Assembly: GCA_025345505.1 (NCBI GenBank)
Contig: JANVCC010000011.1
Coordinates: 8,323,098-8,387,097, forward strand
Origin: Todiramphus chloris collaris
Taxonomy: Eukaryota; Chordata; Aves; Coraciiformes; Alcedinidae
Direction of reading: 5' to 3'
Length of the DNA: 64,000 nt
Of the stretch, positions 48,149 to 62,200 are shown one piece after another. The notes below the pieces were generated by a model that had not been told where the DNA came from, ran no database searches, and saw only the letters and a list, made by a program, of their open reading frames with translations. Made by a program: the position numbers and the translations under genes. Position 1 is the first letter of the stretch. Each line of letters opens with the position of its first letter.

Positions 48149-51100
48149 GTAAGTAAATTGCTTTAAGTCAGAGATAAATGGTATTTCAGTGAAACAGTGA
48201 CTTTTTATGAGAACTGAGATGTTACTGTGTATGAGATGTGGAAGCTGGGGTGGACTTTTCCATGCAGTTACTCATTTTTTTTAATTGCAATAATGTCAGA
48301 GGAAATGGTTACATACAGTACCAAACCTCTATCTTTTTGGGGTTTAGTATTTCTGAAATATGTGAAATATTACTAATGTTTCATTAATCTCAACTAAGAA
48401 AGCTTTTTTAAGAAAAAAAAGAAAAAAGGGAAAAAAGTTGGTTTGGAATGCACTTTATGCTTAAACAGTCTCAATTAGAATGTCAACTTAATTGCCAAAT
48501 ATTGCTGTATAAGCACTTACCTGTCTTGGAGGGGCAAGGAAGTGGGATCCATGTGGAATTTCTACAGCTGTTGGACAATCAAAGTGCAGTAAGAAAGCAC
48601 TGACTTTTATGCTTGTTGATTTAAATTTGGAAGAGGAAGAAGTAAAAAAGGAAAGAAAAAAAATGGTTTGGCAACCTGTTTTACACTATTTAACTGCTGT
48701 GTAAGTTGGATGTATCTGAACTTGCTGATCATCAACATCAACTCTGACATGAACTACTTTGTCATCTTTGTAGCTGCAGTGTAGTCATGTAACAAAATGA
48801 CTTCAACTTTTCTGAGGCAAACAATTTCAGAACTATATAATGAATTGTCTGTAGTGATCCAACAATACATAAAGGTTTTTCTAAGTAGTTCATACCTTTT
48901 ACTTTTTTTTAATAGAAAAAATTAATGTGCAGTGGGCATGCATTCCTGTGGCGGCTATTAGCATGTACACAGAAGGACTTTTGCACGGGACATATATTTT
49001 TAGTGTCTTACACTATTATACTGACAAATTTAAAGGAAAAAAAATAGGACTTTAAAAGAAGTTGAAGCCTTGTTAGGCTTGGGGAAGACTATAACGCTCA
49101 ATAGAATGGCTTTGGTAAATCGGGTACTTTTGAATAGCTACAGAATATTAATTCAGGATGAATAGTTTGTCACTACCCAGGTGGTCTCAATGTAGTTTAT
49201 ACTAGGCAGCCGTCTTCTTTATGGAAGGTAACCTCACCAAGACTCAAGAAGTTTCTAGGATTTCCTGCATTCCTGAGTCAGATTTAATTTAAGCTCTTCA
49301 TGTCTTCAGTCATGCCCTCATCTGAAAGAGTTTAGTACTCTAAGAGTATAAAGCAGGGTAATCCATTGTCTGAGTTCCTATAAGAATACCTTACAGTATG
49401 CCAGATGACTAGAAAGGAGAAGTCTTCCTTTAGCAGAAGTAGGTGCTTATTCCAACAGCCTGTGTAAGGATGCTGGATTGCTTGTGATGATCTGAGTTTT
49501 CAGGTGGTCACAACATTTTTTTCTGCAACTTGAAGCTTAATAGAAGCACTTATATTGAAGTTCTAAACCAAAGTGAATTTTATGAAAGCTTCTAACAAGG
49601 GAGCTTACTAAGACCTAGGGTTTACAGTATTTGGAGATCTGAAGAAAAGGCGAAGTACATTTCTATTTTAAGCTTACTGATTTATGATTCTCACTTAAAA
49701 CAAGCTACACTCAACCTCTAAGAGCAGATGACTGCAGGGGCATCTGTTTTACTAAAAAAAGAATAATTATCTAGAAGTTAGACTTTGACATGCATCTCTT
49801 TTCCTGCCCTTCCCCTGGCTGTTTGTCATCTTAACTTTTTCCTTCTATATGGTAAAATATGTTGAGAGACCTCCTCTCAGCTCTCTGCGAGGTATTGCAT
49901 AGATTCAGAACAGACGTATCCTGTTTGTTGCATAGATAAACACGCTTTATTAAACTTTTAATACTTGCTGTAAGAGTTCATTTCATGTTTAATTATAGGC
50001 ATCATAATATATAGAATTGTTTACTAGTTTCTACATTTTTGATGGCTTGTTCCTTTTAAATATGAAGGAGAAGTGAATATAAAGGAAGAGAGTTGGAGGG
50101 ACGGTATGAATTGGAGCTTGAAGATGTGACAAGATGATACCTGTTTGCTCTAGCGTTTCATTTACCTTAAGAGAGAGAAGAGGCAAATTACAGACAGAAA
50201 TGTCAAGGTTCTGATATTAATCGCTGACTAGAATGAACGTGATAGAACTGAAGCTATAGAGAAACACCCTTCTAATGGGAAGAGGAAAGGAGGAAGGAAA
50301 GGGGAGAAGATTCTAATTCCTGTGACAGTAAAGATGTTCTAAGCTAAAGGATGGGGGTTTAGGTGAGGCCTAAAACCAGTCACTAACTATCTCAAAAAAG
50401 GAATTTCCGCCAAACTGTGATAACAAAGATTGTGCATTAAGAAAAACTACTTTTATAAAAGGAAGAAAAAGACCCAAACTCACCACAGGATGGTATATGT
50501 AATTCTCCTTGATCAATAACTTTTTTTTTTAATACAACTTTTCTACTTATGTAAGAGAACAAAGATTTAATTCACTTTCATGAAGTCTTAACAGAATTAA
50601 CTGGAATTGCAAGGAGATTTTTTTTTTTTTAATGTTTGGCTGCTGATGGGCATACTTTTTTTTAGTATGAATGAATAAAACAAGATGTTCTTACACATGA
50701 TGTGTAGCAGGTAGCACAGTTGAGCATTGAGTGCATTACATAGTAAGTCTATTCAGCACCACATAAGTCCAGAAACAGCTTAAAAACTAGAGAATATTGC
50801 AGTATTTTTAATGTATGTATGGTGTATGCAAGGCCATCTCGGTCTTACTCTCTCGGCATGTATTGCTTTTCTTTTTGTGCAAATATAGCAATTAGCTCTA
50901 AGAATTTGAATGTAGAAATATTTATATTCATCTTTATAAATAGTGGTAACATGCCATGATCAAATTCTCAGCAATTGTAAGTCAATGTATTTCCATTATA
51001 ATTGTGAGAGGGTAAATTTTGTGTGAAATGAGGAGCTGGCCTCTAATTGCAACAATTTTCTACTAGTGCTTCAATAAATATGGAGCTTTTTGCCCCAGTG

Positions 51101-51888
51101 CATTCTGTTGGCATGTGTATCTGGTTTTAAATTGGAGAGAGTGGCATAAGGAACAAATACCCTGTCATTATTATATGTGGGAACATTATCAGAAAAGCAA
51201 AAGTAGCTCTTCTAGAATGACAGTGTTTACAGTATTAGACAGCATGTCTTTATCACAAATCCTTCATTGCTAACCGTGGTTTGTGCATAAAGATAACTTG
51301 CTTATCTGCTCTTTTTTTTTGTTTTTCTTTTTGTTTTTTCTGATGTGAAGCTAATACAAAAAAATGTTGAGGTAAAGCAGATCTGGTGTTCTGAAAACCT
51401 TTTTTTTTCTTTGTCTTTTAACGAGAGGACTTTTCATGGGGAAAAGTACTGGAAAAATATTTTATATTCACAAACTATTAAAAAAGTCTGTCTTATTTAT
51501 TGGATCTCAGTTATGTTTTCGGAAGAGAAAAAACACTTTAACAGTTCAGCTGAGGAAAATAACCTTCACTTATGTTTAAGACTTGTCAAATATTTGGCCT
51601 TTAAATAAAACCACTATCCACTTTACTTTGCAGTGTGGACTTGCAGCTTCATGCAGAGTTATCGTTTGCTAATAGGGACAGAATTATTAGGAAGACTCTG
51701 ACATCAGATACAAAGCTGCTAGGACAATACTGTGTCTTAGAATCAGTACAATGATAGGAAGGTGCTGTGTAAAAGCCATAGGTGTCCAAAGGCAGACATA
51801 TGGAAGAAAGATGCCTGGAGGAGAAAAATAAAACTGAAAGTCAGTGTGAAGAGGGAATTCATTGATATACTGTGAGATAACAAACTGT

Positions 51889-51928
51889 ACACACATATAT
51901 ATATATACACATACACACACACACACAT
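51889..51928 (+). repeat. Compound (CA)n(TA)n(CA)n microsatellite
   Basis: Alternating purine-pyrimidine run of about 40 bases with an AT core between CA stretches. Confidence 0.9.
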
Positions 51929-52288
51929 GAGAGAACAAAAAAATGAAATTTGAAAACTGTAGCTGCAAGTAGCAGGAGTTTGTAGAAATGAGGTGTATAC
52001 ATCCTTGAATGACTGGGTAAGTGGCGACTATGTCTAGGTGGACAAGTCAGGACTGTAACAGGTCATTTGTTAGAATGAGACAAAGCTCACCACAGGGCCT
52101 GGATGGAGAAGAAGGTAGGATTCTTACTAGCCAGCAGTCAAACCATAGCTGTTCTACTAATGCTTTGAAAACAGTGATTCTGACCTCTGCTTTACTTCCC
52201 ATCCTCAGAGCATGCACACTGGTTTATTGTATCTAACCAGGGTTTTATCAATGTTCAGTTGAATGTTTGAGAAGGACATAGCTGAAAG

Positions 52289-52427
52289 GTTTTTGGGTGT
52301 TTTTTGTCTGTCTGTTTGTTTTAATTTGCTTTTTTTGTTTGTTTGGTTTTGGTTTTGTTTTTTTTTTTTTTTTTGTTGGTTTTTTAGTGGTGTTTTTTGT
52401 TGTTTTGTTTTTTGGGGTTTTTTTTCT
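52289..52427 (+). repeat. T/G-rich low-complexity tract
   Basis: The longest of the T/G tracts, about 140 bp, including a T run of about 16 bases. Confidence 0.85.
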
Positions 52428-53056
52428 ACATATGTATAAATTTATGCTGGTTTTTATTGATTAGGAAGGTGTGTGATGATGCAAATTCTATAAAAGCACA
52501 GTAGAAACAGTAGAAACCTGAATTCTCATAGACTTGCAATTTTTCTTGCTATGTGTTCTGTGTTACCAGAGTCCTTGAAGCCTGAGGGGATACAATGTAA
52601 TGATTTAGAAATTTAATGCTAGTTGTTCTTATATGTACATAATCACCCGCCTAATGTGTTTCTGGTCTTCTAGCTTAAAAGTGTTCTGAGTTTCATTGTT
52701 CTTTGTAGTACGAGGTATTTTTAGACCTTTTTCTTTAAGGCAAACACCACTGAATTCCCTTATTAGAAACAAGTAAATAGAAATGTCAATTTACAGAATC
52801 ATTTGGCCACTTCAACGCATTGAAGAATGATAACTAACCTTTTTAGTACGTTTAGTACTTCCAGGCAATTTCCTCTTAGCTTCCATTCAGGCAAAGCATA
52901 TCTTAAATATTTGTATTCCTGTATATACAATCGACTTCCAAAATAAGAGCCTTGCAGCATTCTGTTAGCAGCATTTTGAACACTCAAGTTTTGTCATTTC
53001 AGAGTGAAGCTGAAAGCTGAGTAATGCATAGACTTTTCAATCTACTACTCTGATAT

Positions 53057-53200
53057 ATGCAAGAATGGACATTTTGGGTCAGATCAGTTCAGCTAGCTCA
53101 GTATCTTAGAAGTGACTTTGTCAGAGGTAAACAATGGATTAAGAACATGGCAAGCATACTCTCCACAGCATTCACGGTCTCTAATTGCTGCAGTGCTACT
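53057..53200 (+). repeat. Possible ancient amniote interspersed repeat
   Basis: The wording tgggtcagatcagttcagct, agctcagtatctt, and gacnttgtcagaggtaaaca followed by aagaacatggcaagc resembles, in order, a diverged repeat I recall from bird and reptile genomes (gatcagaccagt...agcccagtatcctgtctc...gacagtggcca). The family name is uncertain and the match is from memory only. Confidence 0.3.
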
Positions 53201-56200
53201 GGAAAGTCATTACCACCAGGGTATGCTATCACAGATTATGCCAGCAGTGTATCCTTTTATTACCTTACTTATTCTGTGCCTAAAGCCATCTGTCCTTTAA
53301 GTCATCTACTTCTCTGTGAATGCTGTTTAAAGTACTAGCTGGTATTTCTGTATACTGTGTAAATTATTCTGTCCTTATGCGTTTTTTTTATATACCATCA
53401 ATTTACATATAACTTTCTCTTACCTAAAACCAGGTAAAAAATATAGTGTCAAATCCTACTATCTGTCAAAGATGTCACATATTCTGTCATTGTTACTATT
53501 GCTATCTCATTGCTGCCTCTGTTACATTCTCAATTTTTTTTTGCTCATCTTTTTCTTTGAGTTTTGTATGTAATTAAAAGCAGCATTGCTAATTTTTACT
53601 ACTAATCAAATGTGTTTTGGCTCTGCAGCAAGAGTTTTGTTTTTAATCATGGCCAAGGGCAAATCTCTGTGTAGCATACCATTTTCTTTCAGGAATGGCA
53701 GCTTACCTATGCAGGATTAATGCAGTTGTTCCTCAGGCTAAAGCACCAACTTGCTGACGTGTTTTTGTGCCAGAATTTGTGTGAAATACATACAGCGAAG
53801 ATGGGACTTTTATTGAGCTTCTGAAGTAAACAGTGTGTGGCAGTAGGGAATGTTTGCAGTAGTCAGAGCTGAGATCTATCTTGAGTATTATGTGAGGAAA
53901 ATAGAGCTATTTAGGCAAGCTGTAGTGCTGAAAATCGTATTAACTCTTCAACAGCTGTCTGCTTCAACTTCACCATTAGGCAATGACTAACCTCTTGTAT
54001 TCCTTAGAGAATTCTGGTTCAAAATATTAGTTATATATTATTTCTTCCATGGGCTTCCATACTTTGCTTACATCACGTTCCCTCAAGTGCAGAAGTGAGA
54101 GGCAAGCTTGATATCAATGACATATCATGAATATGCATAAGTTCTTGCTATGCAGAGTAGATGCTAAGGTGGTACTGAAAGTTTCTAAAGCTTCCATTTT
54201 TCAGTGATGTGTTGTGGCATTTGTCTATATCTGAACCTGAGCCTCTTCCATAGTCCTCTCAGTTCCCTGTGGCAGGGACAAACAGACCATCAGATTAGCA
54301 TTATATTAATGTTTTAAGTACCAATGATATTAGTGAAGTCCTGATTTATATTAAAGTGAAATATTCATATGTGTGCTGTTATTTCTCCAAGGATCAAATA
54401 GTTGTGCAGAGTGGAGGGCAGAAACTACATTTCTGAGATCATAGGTTGATAAGAGCTGACTATTCCGTCTCTCCTCCTCTCCCCCTCTCAAGGTGGGCTA
54501 TAATAATCTTTGTATGACAACATACATACCTTTTATTTTGTAGTCTTATTCCCAAATATCTTTCTGCATTATAAAAGCCATGAAAGTACTAATTTTGAGG
54601 AAGCTATCCAACTCTAAAATGACTTAACTACTCCAGTAGTAAATCAATAAATAAAAAATAAATCTCTATTTGGTGTTGTCCCAGTTTCCTAGAAGTCTGA
54701 GTCTTGGGATTTACTAGAAAACATTTGTTTTTCACATTTTTAAGGCTGTATGGAATGAGAAGATAAAGCAAGGTAGTCCCATGTCTCCTTTTGACTGTTT
54801 TTCCGGCATTATGTTGTCTTCTGTCTTACTTCTGATTTAGGTGGCTAAAATATGCTGTATTTCAAGGATATTTTTTTTAATTTGTTTTTTCATGAACCCT
54901 TGCTATCTTTTTCACTCATATACAATGATTTCTTTAAGAGGACCTGGCCAGGTTGTGCAATGCAGGTGTGAAAATAAATGCATTAAAGTTAGTGTTTTTC
55001 ACTATTCACATTGGTCAGTCTGTAGCTGTATCAGTGCAACGATGCTGCTTTGATGTCTGCAATTTCCTTTGAGTCTTTTATGACAATTCAGACTGCTACA
55101 TGGAAGGTCCCTTGTGGGATACTCCATTCCTTTAACTCCTCCTTTGTACTTGTCATGTTACGAACCCTGCTCAGATGTGGGTGGTATTCAGTATTCATAA
55201 TTTGCATTTCTCCCCAAAGGCCAATTTAGAAATGGAAGGTGTGGGGGAAAGATGAGGGAGAGCTTTTAGAGGGGAGCAACTAACTTTCTTGTGGAAGAGG
55301 ATACTAAGATTTCTTTTTTTTCTGGGTGTATTGAATTTAAAGCAGTACAGCATGAGGTTGTTACTTTCAGTGTCACAAATAAGGATTGTTTAAGTTGGTT
55401 TGGTCATTACACCATTGGGTAATGGAATTTCATGCAGCAGAAAGGTGGGATGCAGAGAGACTTGATGCTGCAGAAAAATCTTGAAAACAAAAAGGAGGAG
55501 GGAGAGAAACAGGTGATCAGCCTTACACTCCAGTAATACAGGTAACTGAAGAAGGCATAGGAGCCAGAGTTAAAAATAGTAAGAGTGGTTCATCTTACTT
55601 TGGGAAGCATAGGTGAAATGTGTTACTGATGGTTTTCAATTTAAGTCAATTTACTACAGTCACAGTTATCTCAGCTCAGTATTTCTTTTAGTCACATAGC
55701 TTCTTCCAGTTTGTGACACTAATGGCTTTAGATTAACCAGGCATCTGTTGCACTTTTTCTTTTGTTTCTTAAAGAAATGGTGTGTCTTTCTGACAGTCTT
55801 TTACATAATATGTTGCAAGAATTCCTGCTGTGGGTACTGGTTTGATTAAGTGAAAGGTTACTGCTTATGCCGTAAATAACACTTTTCCTTGGAATATTGC
55901 CAATAAATAAACACGCTCCTTAGTAGTTGCTGCGTACTTCCATCTGCAAATGGATTATATATCATTACACTTGTAATAATACAGGAATCATATTCAGACC
56001 TGCAGCAGTGTGTTCTGTGGCTGCCCCTAATGGCTCTTAATTGCAAATAGCTTGTAGTATTACATTTCATTCTAATGCAGTTTTAAGTGAAATGTTTTTA
56101 AGTGTAGATATGATAGGCACACAAAGCAAGACTCTCTGTACAAATTATTCTTCCTTGCAAGAAGTTGAAACCGTTATGCTGAAAATTGAAGTTTAAGAAC

Positions 56201-59200
56201 ATGACTACAGCACTTCTTAGAAGCAGCAGAAGTTGAAATAGATGAGGATTTGAGACCTGATGTACAGTCTTGGATCATTAGGAAAGTAGTGGTGCAAGCT
56301 AGGGAATTCATAGTTAATGCAAATGAATATATAAGAGAAGGAACAACATATGGCTAATTATAGGACTACATCTGTAGTAGTATGAACTTGCTTGAATATT
56401 GGATTAGAGTCTAGCCTTGTCATCAAATTGCAAATCACTGTGTAGCATAATTGATGCAAATAAAATTGTATTTCTAAAGTTTAGGCTAATTGTTTTCCTG
56501 CAAGGAATTCTTGTGGACTTCTTCAACTTTTGCTGGACAATGTGAGCAGCTTTAATTGCTGTTCTCTGGAAGTTCCATGCATTTAAATAAAGGCCAGTGA
56601 AATAGAGCACAGTTCAGTGTTTGGGAAGATCATTAATGTAAATTATTAAATGTACCATGGTAAAAGTGGTTCTGGATCATCTATCTGGCTTTCAAATTTA
56701 TTTGTAGAAGCCAAGTTGATCTAAAACATTGATACACTAAAGTGTCTTGAATATTCCCATTACATTATTTCTTAATTGTTTTTGTGAATTGAAAGCCTTT
56801 TTAAGCCTGAAATCCTGGAAAAGGAACACTTGATAGTGTAGGTAAATCGCTGACAATAGTAATGAAAACTTTTCTAGCATTTTGCTTTATCTGAAAGCTA
56901 TAGGCTCTTCTTAGCAATTGTGGTTTTATATCAGTAGGGATTATAGTGTGTTTTTAGATAGTAAACTGTACTTCTGAATGTCCTGGTTAAAGTAATGTAT
57001 TTTTCCATGATAACTCAGTTCTGTGTAACTCCTAGTTAGTAGAATGCCCTCCTAAAAATGTAGAAAACTTTCTATTATTTTTGAATAAAAATTCCTGTAA
57101 TGTGTAAATTCTATTCAAGTATAGCGGTATTGGCTTCTTGTTCAAAACCTGGATAACAATAAATGGGAAAAAAATCAAAGTAGTTTCCATTTAAAACATT
57201 ACATCTGTTTGAAAAGTGTACAAATATGTAAAATTTCATGCAAAGAACTTAAGACTTGCACTTACTGTTTTTGGTGTTTGGTCTCAGCTAAAAGCCTATG
57301 GGATTATACAAGCATGGCATGAGAGTATGGTGATCAAGAAATTTTGGATACAGTGGGAGGCCAAACTGAATTCTAGAACAGAGGCTGTTTTGTTAAGACT
57401 GCATAGTGCACAGTCTTTCTTCAACTGGTAGTGATTATTACAGGTTTGCATAGAACTGTAAGCATTCTTTATGCTATCTGTCCCTTATACATACATTACA
57501 ATTCCAAAATGCACACTTCTGTTTTGCTGTATTTAGCTGCACCTGGACAATAAAGCTCAATGAGTCTGCTACTTGCTTTTGATAAAGAATAGTCTCTTTG
57601 CATGTTAGCTTCTCCTGTTCTAAAGCGTATATGTTTAAGCTCCTTCTAGTTTAATAGGAAATACAAAACACCCTCTGGATTTATAAAGTAATTGCATTTT
57701 TATTATGTTATCCCTGAATTATATTGGTCTAGATTGTGAAATTAGATCAGTCTTCATGCCAAGTACCTTTTGAATCCTAACACACTACAAAATAATGGCT
57801 TATCTTTGTCCTTTATGAAAAATCACCCACTTTATGGAATTCTATTTTTATCTTTCCAGATGTATAGCAAAGTGAGGATTTGTTTTTGAACAGCACAGGT
57901 AACTCTTTTCTGGAAATAGATGCCAACATTTCTCTCTGGTGTATAGTTGCTTGTGCTTTAAAAATGTTGATAAAGCGTCTTCTATTTCTTCCTACTAATT
58001 TCTGTAGAGTACTGCAGCACAGAAAGATTAGTATAACAAAATTCAGTGTAAATCTTGCAGAAGGGGAATATTTGCAGGATCTTGAAGTGGAATGATTGTA
58101 CTCGGTGACACCCATTATTTCATTCATACTCATTCATATTCATACTCATACTCACACTCGTAGAACTGTAAAGGTGTGTGTGTGCCCACGTGGGCAGTAT
58201 CTGATTTGGGCAGCATCTCCAATGTGTAGGATGGAGGAAAAGGGTAAGTAGCTGTCAAGTCCTGGCTATATAACTAGAGTTCCTCTTGGTGGTGATGACA
58301 AACTAGTTCTTACATCTTTTGTATATATTTTATGTTTAGAAGTTGACCGTTGCTATGGGATTATCTTTAGCCCAAATCTTGCTTGCTTCAACTTCCATGA
58401 GTCCGTTACATAGTTTTTCTTGTTTGGAATTTGTGTTTGAAATGTATCTCTATAATCTCTTTGACTGATGGGCTAACAGAAGAAAGGCTCATGTATGTTA
58501 TAAGCTGCAATCTTCTTGCCATCCTCTTTTTGTTAGAATGAAGGGTCTACTTGTGAGTCAACTGTGCTGCAATCCTCTGGGCTTGGCATAATGTTTTACT
58601 CAATTTTATTATTTCAGCAGCATCCTGGGAACAGTTTGTTACCAATAAAAAGTATTCTTGAAACCTTGTTCTGCAGTTTCTTGTCATGCTTGTGCACGCC
58701 TATGAGCTTACTCTCAGCGTTAGAGCTTCCTCTCTTACTCCCCCAATATCCCGTTCATACTTACAGTGATCTGTTTTATACTTCTGCAGCAGAAACAAGG
58801 TGCACGAATGTTTGTGTTTCTTAGAAAGTTTGTTGTTATTCTGATTTCAGTTCTTAATATAGAATTGTGTTGCCTATTGAACAACTAAATATCAGTTGAC
58901 CACAAAATGCATTGAGACAAAGCTTAGTTTGAGTGCTGCTGTCTCCTTATCTTTCAGTCCACAAACAATCTTTATAATATTGAGAACTCCTCCTTCTTAC
59001 GTGTGTGTGTTATGAAGCCTATTTTTACATACATTTAGAGTAACAGGAGATTACTACAGATTCCAATGTGCTGAAAATTAATTAAATTAATTGCAAAACT
59101 GTTTTCTTAAACATAACCTTGGCCGAACAAGGTTACCATCATTATCAATTTTCCTTTTGGCTTCCTTTTTTTAAACTGTGATGTTTTCAGGTATAACAGA

Positions 59201-62200
59201 TGTAGGTGACATTTATAAGCATCATCGTGCACTGAGGTGTGGAAAGATGAAATTTTGTAGGACCAAAAAAAACTTGGTTGGCTGGTTACACCTACCTCTT
59301 CTTTTGACAGTACACATCTTGACCAGGAGGCAAGCTATCTTCTTGAAATCAATTAACATTTCCAACAGAGATGGAGTAATGCCATGTTTATGCACAGAAA
59401 TATGTTACAGGCAATGCCATCTGCAGAGTAAAGCTGACTAGCTGCTGCTTCTACAGGATCAAATTTCCTGTGACTTGTTTGTGTGAAAAATTAATCGGAG
59501 TGGTGCGTACCTTTTTTTTTTTTTTCCCCTCCTCAAAGCATCAGTTATTGAAGAATGGTGTTGAGAAATGTATACAAGGTAGTATCTGGTGGAATTGCAG
59601 CCTGGGCTCTTGAACCTGCTCAATTTTAGGTCTTCTGTGCTTCCACTGCTATAAATGTTGCTGTAGTTCTAAGGAACCAAAACTATTTGGTGAGCAAAAG
59701 AGAATCAATAGGAGCTTCACAAGTGACCTTTAGGAAGGCTTAAGAGATGCCAAACATCTATCCCCTCAAACAGGTTTAAAAAAAAACTCAAACAAACAAT
59801 AAGAGAACAGTGGGGGTGGTATTTCTCTATAGAAAATCTGGGACATAGTGCCTGCTTCATCCAGGTTCACCAGATCACATAAAACAGAGACTGCAAAACA
59901 GATCTCTCAGATGATGTCAGTATCAGAGCAGCAAATCAAGGGAGATCAGCCTGTAGTTCTCACTTTATTCACTATGATTCTCAGTGAAAAGGGTACTTTT
60001 AATTTTAGTTTTCAGAAGATCGGTTTCTGGTGCTTGACCAGCGTCCTTTTAGTTTCACATACACAGCCATGCACAACTCCCTACACACACACATTTGTTT
60101 ACTTAAGGAGTTACAGCAAGTGGTCTCTACTGGTCAGTTTTAGAAACTTATACTAACCCATTCCTTCAGTTGCCTTTTAGCAGATTTCTGTATTTACTAG
60201 TTAACATGTTGTTATGCTGGTCTTTTTTATTTTTATGAATACGAGAACTGAACACTTGTGCCTCAATATGATATAAGTATGGCAATGATTCTGTTGTTTT
60301 ATCAAATATTCAGCAGGAGAATACAAGTCTTTAACCAAAATTTGAATAAAAAGCTTCACAACTGAAGTCTTGTGATTATATTTTTCTCAGCTTTCACTCA
60401 TCTCTTCATCTAATGATTATTTCTCAGGAACCTCCCGAAAAATTATTCTAACTGCTAAAGCATCTTGTGCTTTTTGCCTAAATGCGTTTGTGTGAAGGAA
60501 GACAATCTTTTACCACTTTTGAGATATTAAAAAAAAAAAAAAGTTAAAATGAAGGGTCTGTTTAATTTTGATAGCTCTAAATCTACAATAATGATGAAGT
60601 CCCAGAATTTTTCAATGAAAGAACATGCCTTTTTAAAAATTTGGCTAGGAATCAAATTATGACAGTGCGTTTTTTTCTTGCAAAGAATAAATCTCTGGAA
60701 AGACAGAAGTGAAAGAATCATTAGGTCCAGGGATCTTTTCTCCCTGAATTTGTTTGGGTTTCTTTCTCTTCATTTTTAGGTTAAGATAGGTTAACAATTA
60801 ACATTCTACAAGGCCAACTTTTTTTTTTTTTCCTAAAGAGGTGGTAACAGTCGAGTGTTTAGGCTGCACTACCTGAATGAAACCTGTGTGAGTAGACTGA
60901 TTAATTTATTTTTTAAATGAGGACTTTTCCTGGATTTAGAGTTTGATGATTCACTTATTAATGTTCTTTTCTATTAGTCATCACACCCAGAGTTTTGGCT
61001 ATATAATCTTATATTGTAATGTTGTTTAAAAAAAAAAAAAAATCACATCCGGAATTGTGTTATAATGAAACCAAGTCAGATTTAGTACAAACACAAACAT
61101 TAGTCAACAAACTGCTGTTAGAGCTATTGTTTACACTCTGTACCAGCAGAAGGCTTGCTACTATACCAGTTTAAAAAGGACAGAAGGCAACCTTCTTTTG
61201 AAGAATCTTTGTTTTTCATATCTGCATCTAGTTTAGACCAAGTACTACAATAAAGCTCCAAGCTACAGTTTTAGCTTCTGGATTTTTGTGGTAATCTTAT
61301 GTTCTGTATCCCCCTAATCAAATCTGAGGTAACAGTACTGTTATTAAATATTAATGAGAAATTGTAAGTAAAAGATTTGAAACCTTTACTTCACAAAGAA
61401 CTAAAGCTTTTCCAGTTGTTACTTTTAATTTCATTTCTTTCATTTAAATGGATCTTGGTAGTGCCTTGCAACTGAGAGAAGTTATAACTCTAGGAGATCA
61501 ATATATAACATACATTCTAAATCCATATTTTTCTTATGACAACATCTCATATTAATCTTTGTGCTCTACTGAAGGATCTTGCCTGAAACATTCTCCTGGA
61601 AGCTTAACATAAGGAAAAGAGCTACTTCTAATGGGTCCTTCTTTGTAAGTTTTTTAAAGCTTTATTGATCTCAGGTAGTACCTTCAATTATACCAGGAAG
61701 AGGAAATGCAAAGCTCGTAGCAGAGATACTTATAGCTTCATAAAGGTACTCGCCAAACATGTACTTTATTCTCTAATGTGCAGATTAAAGAAGTAGGATG
61801 ATCTTCAGAAATTCTGGTCTTGCTGCAAGCTATGCCAGATTGCTTTGTGGGATGTGAGAATTGACGCTGCACAGTTACGTTGGCAATGGAGATGTTCTTA
61901 CTTCAGTAGCACAGTTGGGAATACTTTATTTGTCTTTCTAGCATGCGTATTACAAACACGATGGACTGTGATGATATTAATAGAGCAATGGAACTCAAAG
62001 ACTATTGAAAGAGAGAATGTAATATCTTTGAAGTTACTAGTGCTGATCGCTTTCTGAAATGCACAGAAAAGTTTGTGTATGCACAAATAAAACGTACAGA
62101 CAAAAGAGTTGCACAGTCGAGTAACTTAGGTGGAATTAATCCCACCCCTGTTTCAGTATGTAGGTCTTGCATAACCAGTCTCTCTAGTTTATATAAATTG

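Noticed and set aside
57300..57370. Possible CDKL5 exon 4: the + strand reads HESMVIKKFW, similar to HEIVAIKKFK, with gatcaagaaatt identical to my memory of the human exon.
   Set aside because: The changes are mostly amino-acid-changing, and the sequence diverges right after the shared block. There is no good acceptor in place and no GT donor at the expected end. A real exon 4 should be almost identical at protein level, as exons 2 and 3 are. Most likely chance. Exon 4 is expected beyond the window.
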